A program made the translations under genes and the position numbers. This document shows, one piece after another, positions 1-12,820 of a stretch of DNA of 64,000 nucleotides. Under the pieces are notes generated by a model, which was not told where the DNA came from, did not search any database, and saw only the letters and a program-made list of their open reading frames with translations. The DNA is from Xylanimonas cellulosilytica DSM 15894. GTDB taxonomy: Bacteria > Actinomycetota > Actinomycetes > Actinomycetales > Cellulomonadaceae. Position 1 is the first letter of the stretch. Each line of letters opens with the position of its first letter. The stretch covers positions 2,356,001 to 2,420,000 of the forward strand of contig NC_013530.1 in assembly GCF_000024965.1 (NCBI RefSeq), read 5' to 3'.

Positions 1-225
1 CGCGAGCGCCACGACCTCGGCCAGCAGCCCGGGGTCGGCCGCGGCGAGCACGGCGACGTCGCCGTGGTGCTCCTTGGGCACGACGAGCACGTGCACGGGC
101 GCCTTCGGGTCGATGTCGCGGAACGCGACGACCCGCTCGGTGGACGCGACGACGTCGGCGGGGAGCTGCCCGGCGACGATCTTGCAGAACAGGCAGTCGG
201 CGTTGGCGGCGGAGACGCTGGTCAT
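1..225 (-). CDS. HIT family (histidine triad) protein, C-terminus cut by the window edge
   Basis: The first 75 residues are present, starting with ATG at 225, and the frame runs off the left edge. An N-terminal C-x-x-C pair (DCLFCKIVAGQLP) and the segment HVLVVPKEHHGDVA are typical of histidine triad nucleotide-binding hydrolases, which cleave purine nucleoside phosphoramidates or related nucleotides. The catalytic HxHxH triad would lie outside the window, so activity cannot be judged. It starts 9 nt after the rsmE stop on the same strand, so it is probably the last gene of the hrcA-dnaJ-rsmE operon. Confidence 0.85.
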   Translation of the reverse strand, partial: MTSVSAANADCLFCKIVAGQLPADVVASTERVVAFRDIDPKAPVHVLVVPKEHHGDVAVLAAADPGLLAEVVALA

Positions 226-234
226 GAGGGCAGG

Positions 235-1005
235 TTACGCCCAGCGGCCCAGACGTTGGGCGAGCAACGCCACGGCGACGGGTCCGGCGGTGGAGGTGCG
301 CAGCACGTGCGGCCCGAGCCGCACGGCGAGGGCGCCGGCGTCGGTGAGCCGCGTCAGCTCGGCGTCCCCGATGCCGCCCTCGGGGCCGACGACGACGAGC
401 AGCTCGGGCGGGTTCGCGGCGTCGGGGGTGGGCAGCGGGGCGGCGGCGACCGGCGTCGTCGCCTCCTCGTGCAGCACGAGGGCCACCCCGCCGGCGGCGA
501 CGACGTCGCGGACGCGGGCGGCGAGCTGCGGGGTGGTCACGGCGTCGCCGACGTCGGGCACCCAGGCGCGGCGGGCCTGCTTGACGGCGGCGCGCACGGT
601 GGCGACCCAGCGGGCGCGGGAGCGGGCGGCACGGTCGCCGCGCCACACGACGACGGAGCGTTCGGCCTGCCAGGGCAGGACGGCGTCGGCGCCGGTCTCG
701 ACGGCGGCCTCGACGGCCAGCTCATCCCGGTCACCCTTGGCGAGCGCCTGGACGAGGGTGAGGGCGACGTCGGGCGCGGGTTCGGTGACGACCTCCTCGA
801 CGCCGAGCCGCACCTGGGCGCCCTCGGCCGCGACGACGACGCACCGCAGCCGTGTGCCACCCCCGTCGACGACGTCGACCCGTTCCCCGATGCGCTTGCG
901 CTGCACGACGGCGGCGTGCCGCCCTTCCCCGCCGTCGAGCACGTAGGTACCGCCGACGACGTACCCGCGGAGCGAGACGTCCGCCAGGAAGACGGGCGCG
1001 CTCAT
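235..1005 (-). CDS. rsmE: 16S rRNA (uracil-1498-N3)-methyltransferase RsmE
   Basis: The 256-residue protein has the usual RsmE length and a SPOUT-class methyltransferase C-terminus. The knot motifs GPEGGIG (about residues 207-213) and LGPHVLRTSTA (about 230-240) bind S-adenosylmethionine. The family methylates U1498 of 16S rRNA in assembled 30S subunits. It starts 19 nt downstream of dnaJ. The order hrcA-dnaJ-rsmE is conserved in actinobacteria (for example Mycobacterium tuberculosis), which supports both the call and the operon. Confidence 0.95.
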   Translation of the reverse strand: MSAPVFLADVSLRGYVVGGTYVLDGGEGRHAAVVQRKRIGERVDVVDGGGTRLRCVVVAAEGAQVRLGVEEVVTEPAPDVALTLVQALAKGDRDELAVEAAVETGADAVLPWQAERSVVVWRGDRAARSRARWVATVRAAVKQARRAWVPDVGDAVTTPQLAARVRDVVAAGGVALVLHEEATTPVAAAPLPTPDAANPPELLVVVGPEGGIGDAELTRLTDAGALAVRLGPHVLRTSTAGPVAVALLAQRLGRWA

Positions 1006-1024
1006 CGGGGCTCGGCCGCCACGG

Positions 1025-2149
1025 TCATCGGCCGCTCAGCTTGTCGCGGAGGCGGGTGAAGACGCCCGGGTTGGCAGCCGCCAGGCGGGACTCCGGGCGC
1101 TCCTCGCCGCGCAGCGTCGCCAGGCGGCGCAGGAGCTCGGCCTGCTCGTCGTCCTCGGGCTTGGGGACGGTGACGTCGATGTGCACGTGCAGGTCGCCGC
1201 GGCCGCCGGTGTGCAGGTGCCCGACGCCGAGGCCCTTGAGGGTGATGATCTGGCCGGGCTGGGTGCCGGGCCGCAGGTCGATCTCCTGGGCGCCGTCGAG
1301 CGTGTCGAGCGGCAGCACGGTGCCGAGCGCGGCGGCCGTCATCGGTACGGGCAGCGTGGCGTGCAGGTCGTCGCCGCGGCGCACGAACACCTCGTGGGGC
1401 TTCTCGTGGATCTCGACGTACAGGTCGCCGGCGGGGCCGCCGCCGGGGCCGACCTCGCCCTGCGCGGTGAGCTTGATGCGGGTGCCGGTGTCGACGCCGG
1501 CGGGCACATTCACCGTCAGGGTGCGGCGCGAACGCACACGGCCCTCGCCCGCGCAGTCGGGGCACGGCTCGGGGATGACGGTGCCGTGGCCGTTGCAGGC
1601 GGTGCACGGCGCGGTGGTCATGACCTGGCCCAGGAACGAGCGCGCGACGCGCTGCACGTGCCCGCGGCCGGCGCAGACCTCGCAGGTGCGCGCCGTGGTG
1701 CCCTGCCGGGCGCCGTTGCCGCCGCAGGTGGAGCACGCGACGGCCGTGTCGACCTGCAGCTCGCGCTTGGCGCCGAACGTCGCCTCGGCGAGGTCGACGT
1801 CCATGCGCACCAGGGCGTCCTGGCCGCGGCGGGCGCGCGGGATCGGCCCCTGGGCGCCCTGCGCCCCGCCGAAGAACGTCTCGAAGATGTCCTGGAAGCC
1901 GAAGCCCGCGCCGAACCCGCCGCCGGCGCCGCCGCCGGGGGCGGTGGGGTCGACGCCCATGTCGTACTGCTGGCGCTTCTCGGCGTTGCTCAGTACCTCG
2001 TAGGCCCGCGCGACGTCCTTGAACTGCTCCTCGCCGGCCTCGCCGGCGACGTCGGGGTGCAGCTCGCGGGCGAGGCGGCGGTACGCCTTCTTGATCTGCT
2101 CGGGCGTGGCGTCGCGCTCGACGCCGAGGATTCCGTAGTAGTCGGCCAC
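1025..2149 (-). CDS. dnaJ: Chaperone DnaJ (DnaJ2 type)
   Basis: This 374-residue Hsp40 co-chaperone stimulates DnaK ATP hydrolysis and delivers substrates. The J domain has the HPD motif at about residues 31-33. A Gly/Phe-rich stretch follows (GGGAGGGFGAGFGF), then a zinc domain of four CxxCxGxG repeats at about 133-205 and the C-terminal substrate-binding domains. The frame opens further upstream, but GTG at 2149 gives the canonical MADYYGILGV start and has GAGAAG a few bases before it. It lies 49 nt downstream of hrcA, so it is expected to be heat-inducible through the CIRCE element. Confidence 0.95.
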   Translation of the reverse strand: MADYYGILGVERDATPEQIKKAYRRLARELHPDVAGEAGEEQFKDVARAYEVLSNAEKRQQYDMGVDPTAPGGGAGGGFGAGFGFQDIFETFFGGAQGAQGPIPRARRGQDALVRMDVDLAEATFGAKRELQVDTAVACSTCGGNGARQGTTARTCEVCAGRGHVQRVARSFLGQVMTTAPCTACNGHGTVIPEPCPDCAGEGRVRSRRTLTVNVPAGVDTGTRIKLTAQGEVGPGGGPAGDLYVEIHEKPHEVFVRRGDDLHATLPVPMTAAALGTVLPLDTLDGAQEIDLRPGTQPGQIITLKGLGVGHLHTGGRGDLHVHIDVTVPKPEDDEQAELLRRLATLRGEERPESRLAAANPGVFTRLRDKLSGR

Positions 2150-2198
2150 AGCTCTTCTCAGGTTCTGGTTCTGGGGGTGTCGCGGTGAGGTCAGTCTG

Positions 2199-3239
2199 TC
2201 AGGAGGGCAGCACGCGGGAGAGGTAGCGGGCCACCGCGCGCACCGCCGCGATGGTGCCGGGGTAGTCCATGCGGGTGGGGCCGATCGAGCCGAGGATGGC
2301 GACGGCGTCACCGTCGTCGGAGGCCGACCCGTAGCCCGAGGTGATCACGGAGGCCTCGGCGAGGCCCTCGAGCCCGACCTCGTGCCCGATGCGCACGGCG
2401 ACGGGTCCCGCGCCCGGCTCCAGCGCCATCTCGGTCAGCAGCCCGAGGAGCACCACCTGCTCTTCCAGCGCCTCGAGCACCGGGCGCAGCCCTTGCTCGA
2501 ACCGCATGGTGGCGCGCGCGAGGTTCGCGGTCCCCGCGAGCACGATGCGCTCCTCGTTCTGCTCGCCGAGGGTGTCGACGACGGTGGCCGCCACGAGCCC
2601 TGCGAGCGGGCCGAGCGCCGGGGCGACCTGGGCGGCGACCTGCGCGAACGTCTCGGGCAGGTCGACCAGCCGCTTGCCGGCGGCGGCCGCGTTGAGCCGG
2701 GCGCGCAGCTCGGCGAGCACGACGTCGTCGACATCGGCGTCCGCGGGGACCTCCAGGAACCGCTGCTCCACGCGGCCCGTGTCCGTGATGACGACGACGA
2801 GGAGGCGGTCGGCGCCCACGGGGACGAGCTCCAGGTGACGCAGCCCGGAGCGCCGCAGCGACGGGTACTGCACGACGGCGACCTGCCCGGTGAGCTGGGC
2901 GATCAGGCGCCCGGCCCGGCCGAGCACGTCGTCGAGGTCCACTCCCTGGGACAGGAAGGTCTCGATCGCGCGCTTCTGCGGGGATGACAGCGGGCGCACC
3001 TCGGCCAGCCGGTCGACGAAGAGCCGGTAGCCCTTGTCGGTGGGGATGCGGCCCGCGGAGGTGTGCGGCTGGGCGATGAGCCCGGCCTCCTCGAGGGCGG
3101 CCATGTCGTTGCGGATCGTCGCCGGCGAGACGCCGAGACGGTGCCGCTCCGTAAGCACACGCGAGCCGACGGGCTCCCGGGTGGCCACGTAGTCCTCGAC
3201 GATGGCGCGCAGCACCTCGAGCCGGCGGTCCTCGCTCAC
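2199..3239 (-). CDS. hrcA: Heat-inducible transcription repressor HrcA
   Basis: This 346-residue repressor binds the CIRCE operator and shuts off chaperone genes. The N-terminal winged helix is visible ([23 protein letters not shown], then [18 protein letters not shown]), followed by the family segment [20 protein letters not shown] chose GTG at 3239 because AGGGGAGGG sits about 7 nt upstream and homologues start here; an upstream in-frame start at 3269 would lie inside the CIRCE element. It autoregulates with dnaJ downstream. Confidence 0.95.
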   Translation of the reverse strand: MSEDRRLEVLRAIVEDYVATREPVGSRVLTERHRLGVSPATIRNDMAALEEAGLIAQPHTSAGRIPTDKGYRLFVDRLAEVRPLSSPQKRAIETFLSQGVDLDDVLGRAGRLIAQLTGQVAVVQYPSLRRSGLRHLELVPVGADRLLVVVITDTGRVEQRFLEVPADADVDDVVLAELRARLNAAAAGKRLVDLPETFAQVAAQVAPALGPLAGLVAATVVDTLGEQNEERIVLAGTANLARATMRFEQGLRPVLEALEEQVVLLGLLTEMALEPGAGPVAVRIGHEVGLEGLAEASVITSGYGSASDDGDAVAILGSIGPTRMDYPGTIAAVRAVARYLSRVLPS

Positions 3240-3262
3240 CGGCGCCCTCCCCTCGATCGCTG

Positions 3263-3289
3263 CTGGCACTCTCCTGGTGCGAGTGCCAT
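3263..3289. promoter_or_regulatory. CIRCE operator (HrcA binding site)
   Basis: CTGGCACTC, 9 nt, then GAGTGCCAT. The arms are inverted repeats (TGGCACTC/GAGTGCCA) and match the CIRCE consensus TTAGCACTC-N9-GAGTGCTAA at 7 of 9 positions per arm. It lies just upstream of the hrcA start, as expected for autoregulation. Confidence 0.9.
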
Positions 3290-3332
3290 CCTACGCGGCC
3301 CGGCCGGGTCCCTGAGGCGGCCGCAGGTGTGC

Positions 3333-3367
3333 CGTAGGGGTCCTACGTCCGCCCGGTAGGGGTTCGG
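3333..3367. promoter_or_regulatory. Inverted repeat plus direct half-copy upstream of the small-protein gene
   Basis: CGTAGG-GGT-CCTACG (3333-3347) is a perfect 6-bp inverted repeat. A second copy of the left half with its flank (GGTAGGGGTTC) begins at 3355, 22 bp downstream. It lies about 65-95 bp before the 3430 gene and upstream of the LuxR-family regulator. An operator role is inferred from symmetry and position only. Confidence 0.4.
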
Positions 3368-3429
3368 CGACGCGAAGATCGGGAACCTGACCGATCCGGC
3401 GCCGGTACCTCAGGGACGACGCTCGAGAC

Positions 3430-3693
3430 ATGACGAACACACCTCGCACCTCCGCCTTCGACTCGCTCACCTTCTACGACCTCTACCGCGCCGACCAGGA
3501 GCAGCTCGAGCGTCGCCTCGCCCAGATCCAGATCGTCCGGGAGCTGCGCGCCGAGCGCCGCAAGCTCGCCGCCGAGCGCGGGGACGCCGTCCGGTCGCCC
3601 TCGCCCGCCACCCCGTCACGGCTGCGCCGCCGGCTGCGCGCGCTGGTCGGACGCTCGGCCCGGCCGACGTCGCACACCGCCCGAGTGGCATAG
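3430..3693 (+). CDS. Small basic hypothetical protein
   Basis: An 87-residue protein of unknown function. The first half holds a predicted helix (FYDLYRADQEQLERRLAQ, continuing charged to about residue 45). The second half is arginine/serine-rich (RLRRRLRALVGR), which suggests nucleic-acid or membrane-surface contact. No cysteine, signal peptide or membrane segment is visible. It ends 25 nt before the LuxR-type regulator and may be co-transcribed. A shorter protein with the same layout (Y-x-x-Y-R-A-[DN] helix, then an Arg-rich tail) lies just after that regulator at 6729. Confidence 0.6.
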   Translation: MTNTPRTSAFDSLTFYDLYRADQEQLERRLAQIQIVRELRAERRKLAAERGDAVRSPSPATPSRLRRRLRALVGRSARPTSHTARVA

Positions 3694-3718
3694 TCCTGGC
3701 GCCTCGGCGTCGGGCACG

Positions 3719-6532
<2,814 letters not shown>

Positions 6533-6728
6533 ACCCACCCTTCACGAAACGGCACCAAAACCCGGTGTGACCTGGGCGAACATCCAGCGCCAAACCAGCG
6601 CACGACGCGCTGCGGGCTGGCAGGATGAAGGTGCCGGCGCGAGGACGTCGGCCCGGCGGCACCACCACCGTGGAACGCCGGACCACAGGCGGGCCCACCA
6701 TCGCCCGCCCGGGACGAAGGAGCCCCTG

Positions 6729-6896
6729 ATGGACCCCCAGACGTACCTGACCACCTACCGCGCCAACGAGGCCCGCCGCGCCGTCGAGACCGAGCGCCGT
6801 CGCCAGATCGGCGAGCGCCTCTCGCACGAGACCGACCGGCCCGAGGCCTCGCGCAGGAGCCGCGTCCGCGGCGTGGCGCGACGACTCACGCGCTGA
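6729..6896 (+). CDS. Small basic hypothetical protein, resembles the 3430 product
   Basis: A 55-residue protein with a strong ribosome binding site (GAAGGAG, 6 nt before ATG). It opens with MDPQTYLTTYRANEARR, a charged helix, and ends in an arginine-rich tail (RSRVRGVARRLTR). The Y-x-x-Y-R-A-[DN] segment and basic tail mirror the 87-residue protein upstream of the LuxR regulator. The function is unknown. The 196-bp gap before it contains a relatively AT-rich pocket around 6540-6565, which could hold its promoter or the regulator's terminator. Confidence 0.65.
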   Translation: MDPQTYLTTYRANEARRAVETERRRQIGERLSHETDRPEASRRSRVRGVARRLTR

Positions 6897-6904
6897 TCGC
6901 CGCC

Positions 6905-6910
6905 TAGTTT
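6905..6910 (+). promoter_or_regulatory. -10 hexamer TAGTTT, leaderless start of the DUF3097 gene
   Basis: TAGTTT lies 6 nt before GTG 6917 with no Shine-Dalgarno sequence, so transcription would begin at or next to the start codon. Confidence 0.5.
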
Positions 6911-6916
6911 GCGGGC

Positions 6917-7759
6917 GTGCACGATCGCTACGGCCCGGACGCCCTGACCTCGACCACCCACCGCCGCCCCGCCGCGCGACCGCAGGCCGCCGAGCGCGGG
7001 CTGGTGGTGGAGGAGGTGCAGACGGGCTGGGTCGGCGCGGTCGTCCGCGTCGAGAAGTCGGGCGGCGTGCACCTCGTGGTGCTGGAGGACCGGCGCGGCC
7101 GCACCCGCTCGTTCCCGCTCGGGCCCGGGTTCTGGGTCGACGGCGCCGCCGTCGTCCTGACGCCGCCCGTCACGTCGCGCGCGCCGGCTCCCCCGACCCG
7201 GACGGCGTCGGGCTCCGTGGCCGTGCACGGGCAGCGGGCGCGCGTCGCCCGCGGCTCACGCATCTGGGTCGAGGGCAAGCACGACGCCGAGCTCGTCGAG
7301 AAGGTGTGGGGCGACGACCTGCGCGTCGAGGGCGTCGTCGTCGAGCTGCTCGACGGCGTCGACAACCTCACCGCCGCGCTGCGTGACTTCGGCCCGACGC
7401 CGGACCGCCGCGTCGGCGTGCTCGTGGACCACCTGGTGCCCGGCTCCAAGGAGCAGCGGCTGGCCACGGAGGCGCTGCGCACGGTGCCCGCGGGAACCGT
7501 GCTGGTGCTCGGCCACCCCTACGTCGACGTGTGGCAGGCCGTGCGGGCGTCACGGCTCGGCCTCGACGCCTGGCCCGTCATCGAGCGCGGCGTCGAGTGG
7601 AAGCGCGGCATCCTGCGCTCCCTGGGGTGGCCCGCCGAGAGCCAGGAGGACGTCGCCCGCGCCTGGCAGCGCATCCTGCGCTCGGTGCGCGACTACCGGG
7701 ACCTCGACCCGGCCCTGCTGGGCCGGGTCGAGGAGCTCATCGACTTCGTCACCGCCTGA
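6917..7759 (+). CDS. DUF3097 family protein
   Basis: A 280-residue member of the actinobacterial DUF3097 family, recognised by its MHDRYGPDAL opening and the core WVEGKHDAELVEKVWGDDLR. That core, with a later LVDHLVPGSKEQ segment, resembles Toprim-like metal-binding folds, but a catalytic role is only inferred. The family often lies near hrcA, lepA and hemW, as here. The biochemical function is not known to me. The stop codon lies in a 12-bp tandem duplication that supplies further in-frame TGA codons. Confidence 0.85.
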   Translation: MHDRYGPDALTSTTHRRPAARPQAAERGLVVEEVQTGWVGAVVRVEKSGGVHLVVLEDRRGRTRSFPLGPGFWVDGAAVVLTPPVTSRAPAPPTRTASGSVAVHGQRARVARGSRIWVEGKHDAELVEKVWGDDLRVEGVVVELLDGVDNLTAALRDFGPTPDRRVGVLVDHLVPGSKEQRLATEALRTVPAGTVLVLGHPYVDVWQAVRASRLGLDAWPVIERGVEWKRGILRSLGWPAESQEDVARAWQRILRSVRDYRDLDPALLGRVEELIDFVTA

Positions 7760-7786
7760 GTCACCGCCTGAGCCGACACCGCCTGA
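7748..7786 (+). repeat. Tandem repeat carrying three in-frame stop codons
   Basis: GTCACCGCCTGA occurs twice head to tail (7748-7759, 7760-7771). A third copy with one change, GACACCGCCTGA, follows after three bases. All three TGA codons are in frame with the DUF3097 gene. Confidence 0.8.
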
Positions 7787-7792
7787 CCGGAC

Positions 7793-8734
7793 TCACACGA
7801 TCGTGCCGCCGGTGATGCGGCGGAACGCGTAGGTCAGCGCCAGGACCGACAGCGGCAACGTCACCAGCAGGCCGACGCCGAGGGCGAGGAAGCCCAGGAG
7901 GTTGATCCCCAGGAGGGTGAGCAGCAGCACGAACACCGAGCCGAAGTTCCGCCCCACGGTCCGGAAGCTCTCGGCGATGGCGGCGAACGGGCTGAGGCTG
8001 CGGTCCACGACGAACGCGATCGCGAAGACCGTGAAGATCTGCCAGGCGATCGAGCCGAACGGGATGAACGCGACGATGCCGCTGGCCACGGCGATCACGA
8101 TGCCCGTGAGGACGGCGACGCCGAGGCGGCGGGCCGCGACGAACTGGGCGAGCGAGGGGCGCGCGCCGTCAGCCTCGCGCAGCGCCGCGTGCCAGGCCAT
8201 CGCCTGGGCGACGTACGACAGCAGGCCGCCGAGCACCATGAGACCCGTGGCCGCGGCCGTGAACCGGAAGTCGTCCATGGTGAACACCTCGCCACGGTCG
8301 ACGGCCCGGTCGGCCGCGTCGACGGCCTGGAGCGTGGCAGGGAGCACCAGGAGGACCGTGGCGGCGACGAAGATCAGCGCGAACGCCACCCACGACGCCC
8401 AGTTCTGCCGGAACTTCGCCCACGCGAAGGACAGTGCGTCGCCGATGGTCAGCGTGGGCGGGGCCACGCCGTACGGGGTGGCAGGCGGCGCCGTCGGCAT
8501 CGACGCGTACTGGCCGTACCCGGGCGGGCCGGACTGGCCGGCCGGGCCGGGCTGTCCGTACTGAGGCGGGCCGTACTGAGGCGGGCCGGGCTCTCCGGCC
8601 GGAGCCTGCGGCGCCGGTTGACCGTACTGAGGCTGCGGCGCCGGCTGACCGTACGGTGGCGGGGCGGGCTGGCCGGGCGAAGGCTGCGGGTCGTTCGGAT
8701 CGGACGTCGGGGGTGGGCCGTAGGGGTCGCTCAT
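7793..8734 (-). CDS. Proline-rich integral membrane protein
   Basis: A 313-residue protein. Residues 1-95 are a disordered Pro/Gln/Gly/Tyr-rich tail with PYGQPAP-type repeats, presumably cytoplasmic. The rest has about five or six hydrophobic segments (for example WVAFALIFVAATVLLVL and GINLLGFLALGVGLLV). ATG at 8734 starts the MSDPYG sequence; the frame opens further upstream but runs over the divergent gene. The family is unclear; it resembles DUF975-like or stress-related actinobacterial membrane proteins. It is divergent from another Pro-rich membrane protein at 8826 and may share its regulation. Confidence 0.8.
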   Translation of the reverse strand: MSDPYGPPPTSDPNDPQPSPGQPAPPPYGQPAPQPQYGQPAPQAPAGEPGPPQYGPPQYGQPGPAGQSGPPGYGQYASMPTAPPATPYGVAPPTLTIGDALSFAWAKFRQNWASWVAFALIFVAATVLLVLPATLQAVDAADRAVDRGEVFTMDDFRFTAAATGLMVLGGLLSYVAQAMAWHAALREADGARPSLAQFVAARRLGVAVLTGIVIAVASGIVAFIPFGSIAWQIFTVFAIAFVVDRSLSPFAAIAESFRTVGRNFGSVFVLLLTLLGINLLGFLALGVGLLVTLPLSVLALTYAFRRITGGTIV

Positions 8735-8812
8735 GCCCCCAGCGTTCCGTGCCCGGCCGCCGCCCGCTACCCCTGCCTTGCCAACGGTGCAGACAGCGGC
8801 GCCGCCGGGCTC

Positions 8813-8818
8813 TAGCGT
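8813..8818 (+). promoter_or_regulatory. -10 hexamer TAGCGT, leaderless start of the DUF4870 gene
   Basis: TAGCGT ends 7 nt before GTG 8826, and no Shine-Dalgarno sequence is present. Confidence 0.5.
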
Positions 8819-8825
8819 TGCGGGT

Positions 8826-9389
8826 GTGAGCGACTCCCAGAACCCGCCGCCGGAGCAGCAGCCGGACCAGCCCCCGTACGGCACCCCGCCGGGCGGGCCG
8901 CCCTCCGGCCCTCCGCCCGGGCAGCCCTCGTACGGTCCGCCCTCGGGCGCGTACCCGCCGCCGGGACCGTACCCGCCGGGCGGCCAGTACCCGCCCGGCC
9001 ATTACCCGCCGCCGGGGGGCTACTACGCGCCCCCGCCACCGCTCGCCGAGCACGACGCCCGCACGTGGGCGTCGGCGGCGCACTGGGCGCCGCTCGTGCT
9101 GCTGATCGTCACCAGCGGCTCGTTGGCGTGGGCGGCCCCGCTGATCATCTGGCTCGTGTTCCGCCACCGGAGCTGGCTCGTGGACGACCAGGCCAAGGAG
9201 GCGCTCAACTTCCAGATCACGCTGGTGATCGCCGTGATCGTCGGAGCCATCACGCTCGTGTTCATCGTCGGGATCATCATCCTCGTCGCGGCGCTCGTCC
9301 TGAGCATCGTCTGCGGTATCCAGGGAGCGATCCGCGCGAACAACGGCGAGCCGTACCGCTACCCGATCTGCATCCGCTTCGTGAAGTGA
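8826..9389 (+). CDS. DUF4870 domain-containing membrane protein with Pro-rich N-terminus
   Basis: A 187-residue protein. The first 75 residues are low-complexity Pro/Gly/Tyr (PPYGTPPGGPP, YPPGGQYPPG). The rest matches DUF4870 (Tic20-like): WASAAHWAPLVLLI, WAAPLIIWLVFRH, DDQAKEALNFQITL and a final hydrophobic pair, giving three or four membrane helices. GTG 8826 was chosen because an in-frame upstream ATG lies inside the promoter region, and because TAGCGT sits 7 nt upstream. The function is unknown. It converges on hemW with a 43-bp gap in which I see nothing. Confidence 0.85.
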   Translation: MSDSQNPPPEQQPDQPPYGTPPGGPPSGPPPGQPSYGPPSGAYPPPGPYPPGGQYPPGHYPPPGGYYAPPPPLAEHDARTWASAAHWAPLVLLIVTSGSLAWAAPLIIWLVFRHRSWLVDDQAKEALNFQITLVIAVIVGAITLVFIVGIIILVAALVLSIVCGIQGAIRANNGEPYRYPICIRFVK

Positions 9390-9432
9390 CCGGTGAAGCG
9401 ACCGGGCGGTGAGGTGACGCCGGGCGGCCCGC

Positions 9433-10779
9433 TCAGTCGGTGAGCGCCCGCACCACCGCGTCCGCCAGCAGGCGGCCGCGCAACGTCAGCAGCGCGCGGC
9501 GCTGGGTCCCGTCGGAGCCCAGCGCCGCGCGCCCGTCCAGCAGCCCCTGGCCCACCAGGGTGCCGACGGCGCGGCGGGCCGACGGCGTCAGCGCATCGAG
9601 CGGCAGCCCTTCGCGCAGGCGGATCTGGAGCATCACCCGCTCGAGCTGACCGTCGTCGTGCGTGAGCAGCTCGCGGGCCGCGGCCGGCGTGGTGCCCGCC
9701 TCCAGCAGCGCGGCGTAGCGACGCGGGTGCTTGACGTTCCACCAGCGCACGCCCGCGGGGGGTGCGGGGGTGGTTTCGACAGGCTCAACCACCGGGGGCG
9801 GCTCAACCACCGGGGAGTCGGCCGGGGGGGCGGCGATGTAGGAGTGGGCGCCCGGGCCGATGCCCCACCAGTCGTCGCCGCGCCAGTAGGCGAGGTTGTG
9901 ACGGCACTCGTGGCCCAGCCTGGACCAGTTGCTCACCTCGTACCACCCGAGCCCGGCCTCGGTGAGCAGGGCGTCCGCGAGCTCGTACTTGGTGGCCTGG
10001 TCGTCCTCGTCGGGCGTGGGCAGCAGGCCGCGGCGCACCTGGGCGCCCATCTTGGTGCCCGGCTCCACCACCAGCGCGTACGCGGACACATGGTCGACGC
10101 CCGTGGCGATCGCGGTCTCCAGCGACGTCCGCCAGTCGTCGAGGCTCTCCCCCGGCGTGCCGTAGATCAGGTCGAGGCTCACGTCCAGGCCGGCGTCGCG
10201 CGCCCACCGGACGACGTCGGGGATGCGCCGCGGGTCGTGCGTGCGCTCCAGGGTGGCCAGCACCGACGGCACCGCGGACTGCATGCCGAAGCTCACGCGG
10301 GTGAACCCGCCGGCGCGCAGCTCGGCCAGTGACTCGGGCGTCACGGAGTCCGGGTTTGCCTCGGTGGTCACCTCGGCGTCCTTCGCGAGACCCCACGCGT
10401 CACGGACGCCCGCGAGGATCCGCACCAGATGCGACGCCGGGAGCATCGTGGGCGTGCCGCCGCCGAAGAACACGGTCGAGACCGGGCGCTGCCGGATCCC
10501 GGAGGTGCCCAGGACCTTCGCAGCGAGCGCGACCTCGCGCAGCGCCGTCGTCGCGTAGGAGTGCTGCGACGCGCCGCCGCCCAGCTCGGACGCGGTGTAC
10601 GTGTTGAAGTCGCAGTAGCCGCAGCGCACCGAGCAGAACGGGACGTGCACGTAGACGCCGAAGCGGCCGCGGGCGGAGGTGGTTTCGACAGGCTCGACCA
10701 CCGGAGGGGTGCGGTCGGCGACCCATTCCGGCAGCGCTCCGTCGTCGGGCACCGGGACGCCCTCGGGGAGCTGCGGCAC
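9433..10779 (-). CDS. hemW: Radical SAM heme chaperone HemW (coproporphyrinogen oxidase-like)
   Basis: The 448-residue radical-SAM protein binds heme and a 4Fe-4S cluster through C-x3-C-x2-C (CSVRCGYC, residues 49-56). It also has the FFGGGTPTMLP segment and a C-terminal HemW domain. It starts at GTG 10779, 4 nt after the lepA stop, with GGAGAAG upstream, so the two are translationally coupled. Two copies of a dispersed palindromic repeat are translated within it: VVEPVETT at residues 27-34, and [15 protein letters not shown] at about 324-338 in a variable loop. Homologues normally lack these inserts, so they look like later additions. Confidence 0.92.
   Translation of the reverse strand: MPQLPEGVPVPDDGALPEWVADRTPPVVEPVETTSARGRFGVYVHVPFCSVRCGYCDFNTYTASELGGGASQHSYATTALREVALAAKVLGTSGIRQRPVSTVFFGGGTPTMLPASHLVRILAGVRDAWGLAKDAEVTTEANPDSVTPESLAELRAGGFTRVSFGMQSAVPSVLATLERTHDPRRIPDVVRWARDAGLDVSLDLIYGTPGESLDDWRTSLETAIATGVDHVSAYALVVEPGTKMGAQVRRGLLPTPDEDDQATKYELADALLTEAGLGWYEVSNWSRLGHECRHNLAYWRGDDWWGIGPGAHSYIAAPPADSPVVEPPPVVEPVETTPAPPAGVRWWNVKHPRRYAALLEAGTTPAAARELLTHDDGQLERVMLQIRLREGLPLDALTPSARRAVGTLVGQGLLDGRAALGSDGTQRRALLTLRGRLLADAVVRALTD
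9769..9811 (-). repeat. Palindromic VVEPVETT repeat inside hemW (one full copy plus a half copy)
   Basis: A full copy at 9769-9793 (GGTGGTT, 11 nt, AACCACC) is followed by a half copy, GCTCAACCACC, at 9801-9811. On the minus strand both are read in the hemW frame, giving VVEPP and VVEPVETT. Confidence 0.9.
10678..10702 (-). repeat. Palindromic VVEPVETT repeat inside hemW, N-terminal copy
   Basis: GGTGGTT, 11 nt, GACCACC on the plus strand. It is translated on the minus strand as VVEPVETT just before the HemW radical-SAM domain. One arm differs from the consensus by a single base. Confidence 0.9.
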
Positions 10780-10782
10780 GCG

Positions 10783-12642
<1,860 letters not shown>

Positions 12643-12820
12643 CGCGTACTCGCTTCTGGTGCGTCTGGGTGGGGCGGGCCCGTCGATTCTTTCACGCGCC
12701 GCCGCCGGCGCGGGCAGCGGGGCCGAAGTCACCCGCGCTTCTGGTCACGACGACGCCGTACTGCCCTCCCTATTGCTCGGCGCCCGCGATCGGCGCGGGA
12801 GCACGAGGAACGGGAGCACC

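Noticed and set aside
9769-9811. Insertion sequence ends in hemW
   Set aside because: The inverted arms are 7 bp around an 11-nt centre, with no target duplication and no transposase. Length and recurrence fit a short palindromic repeat.
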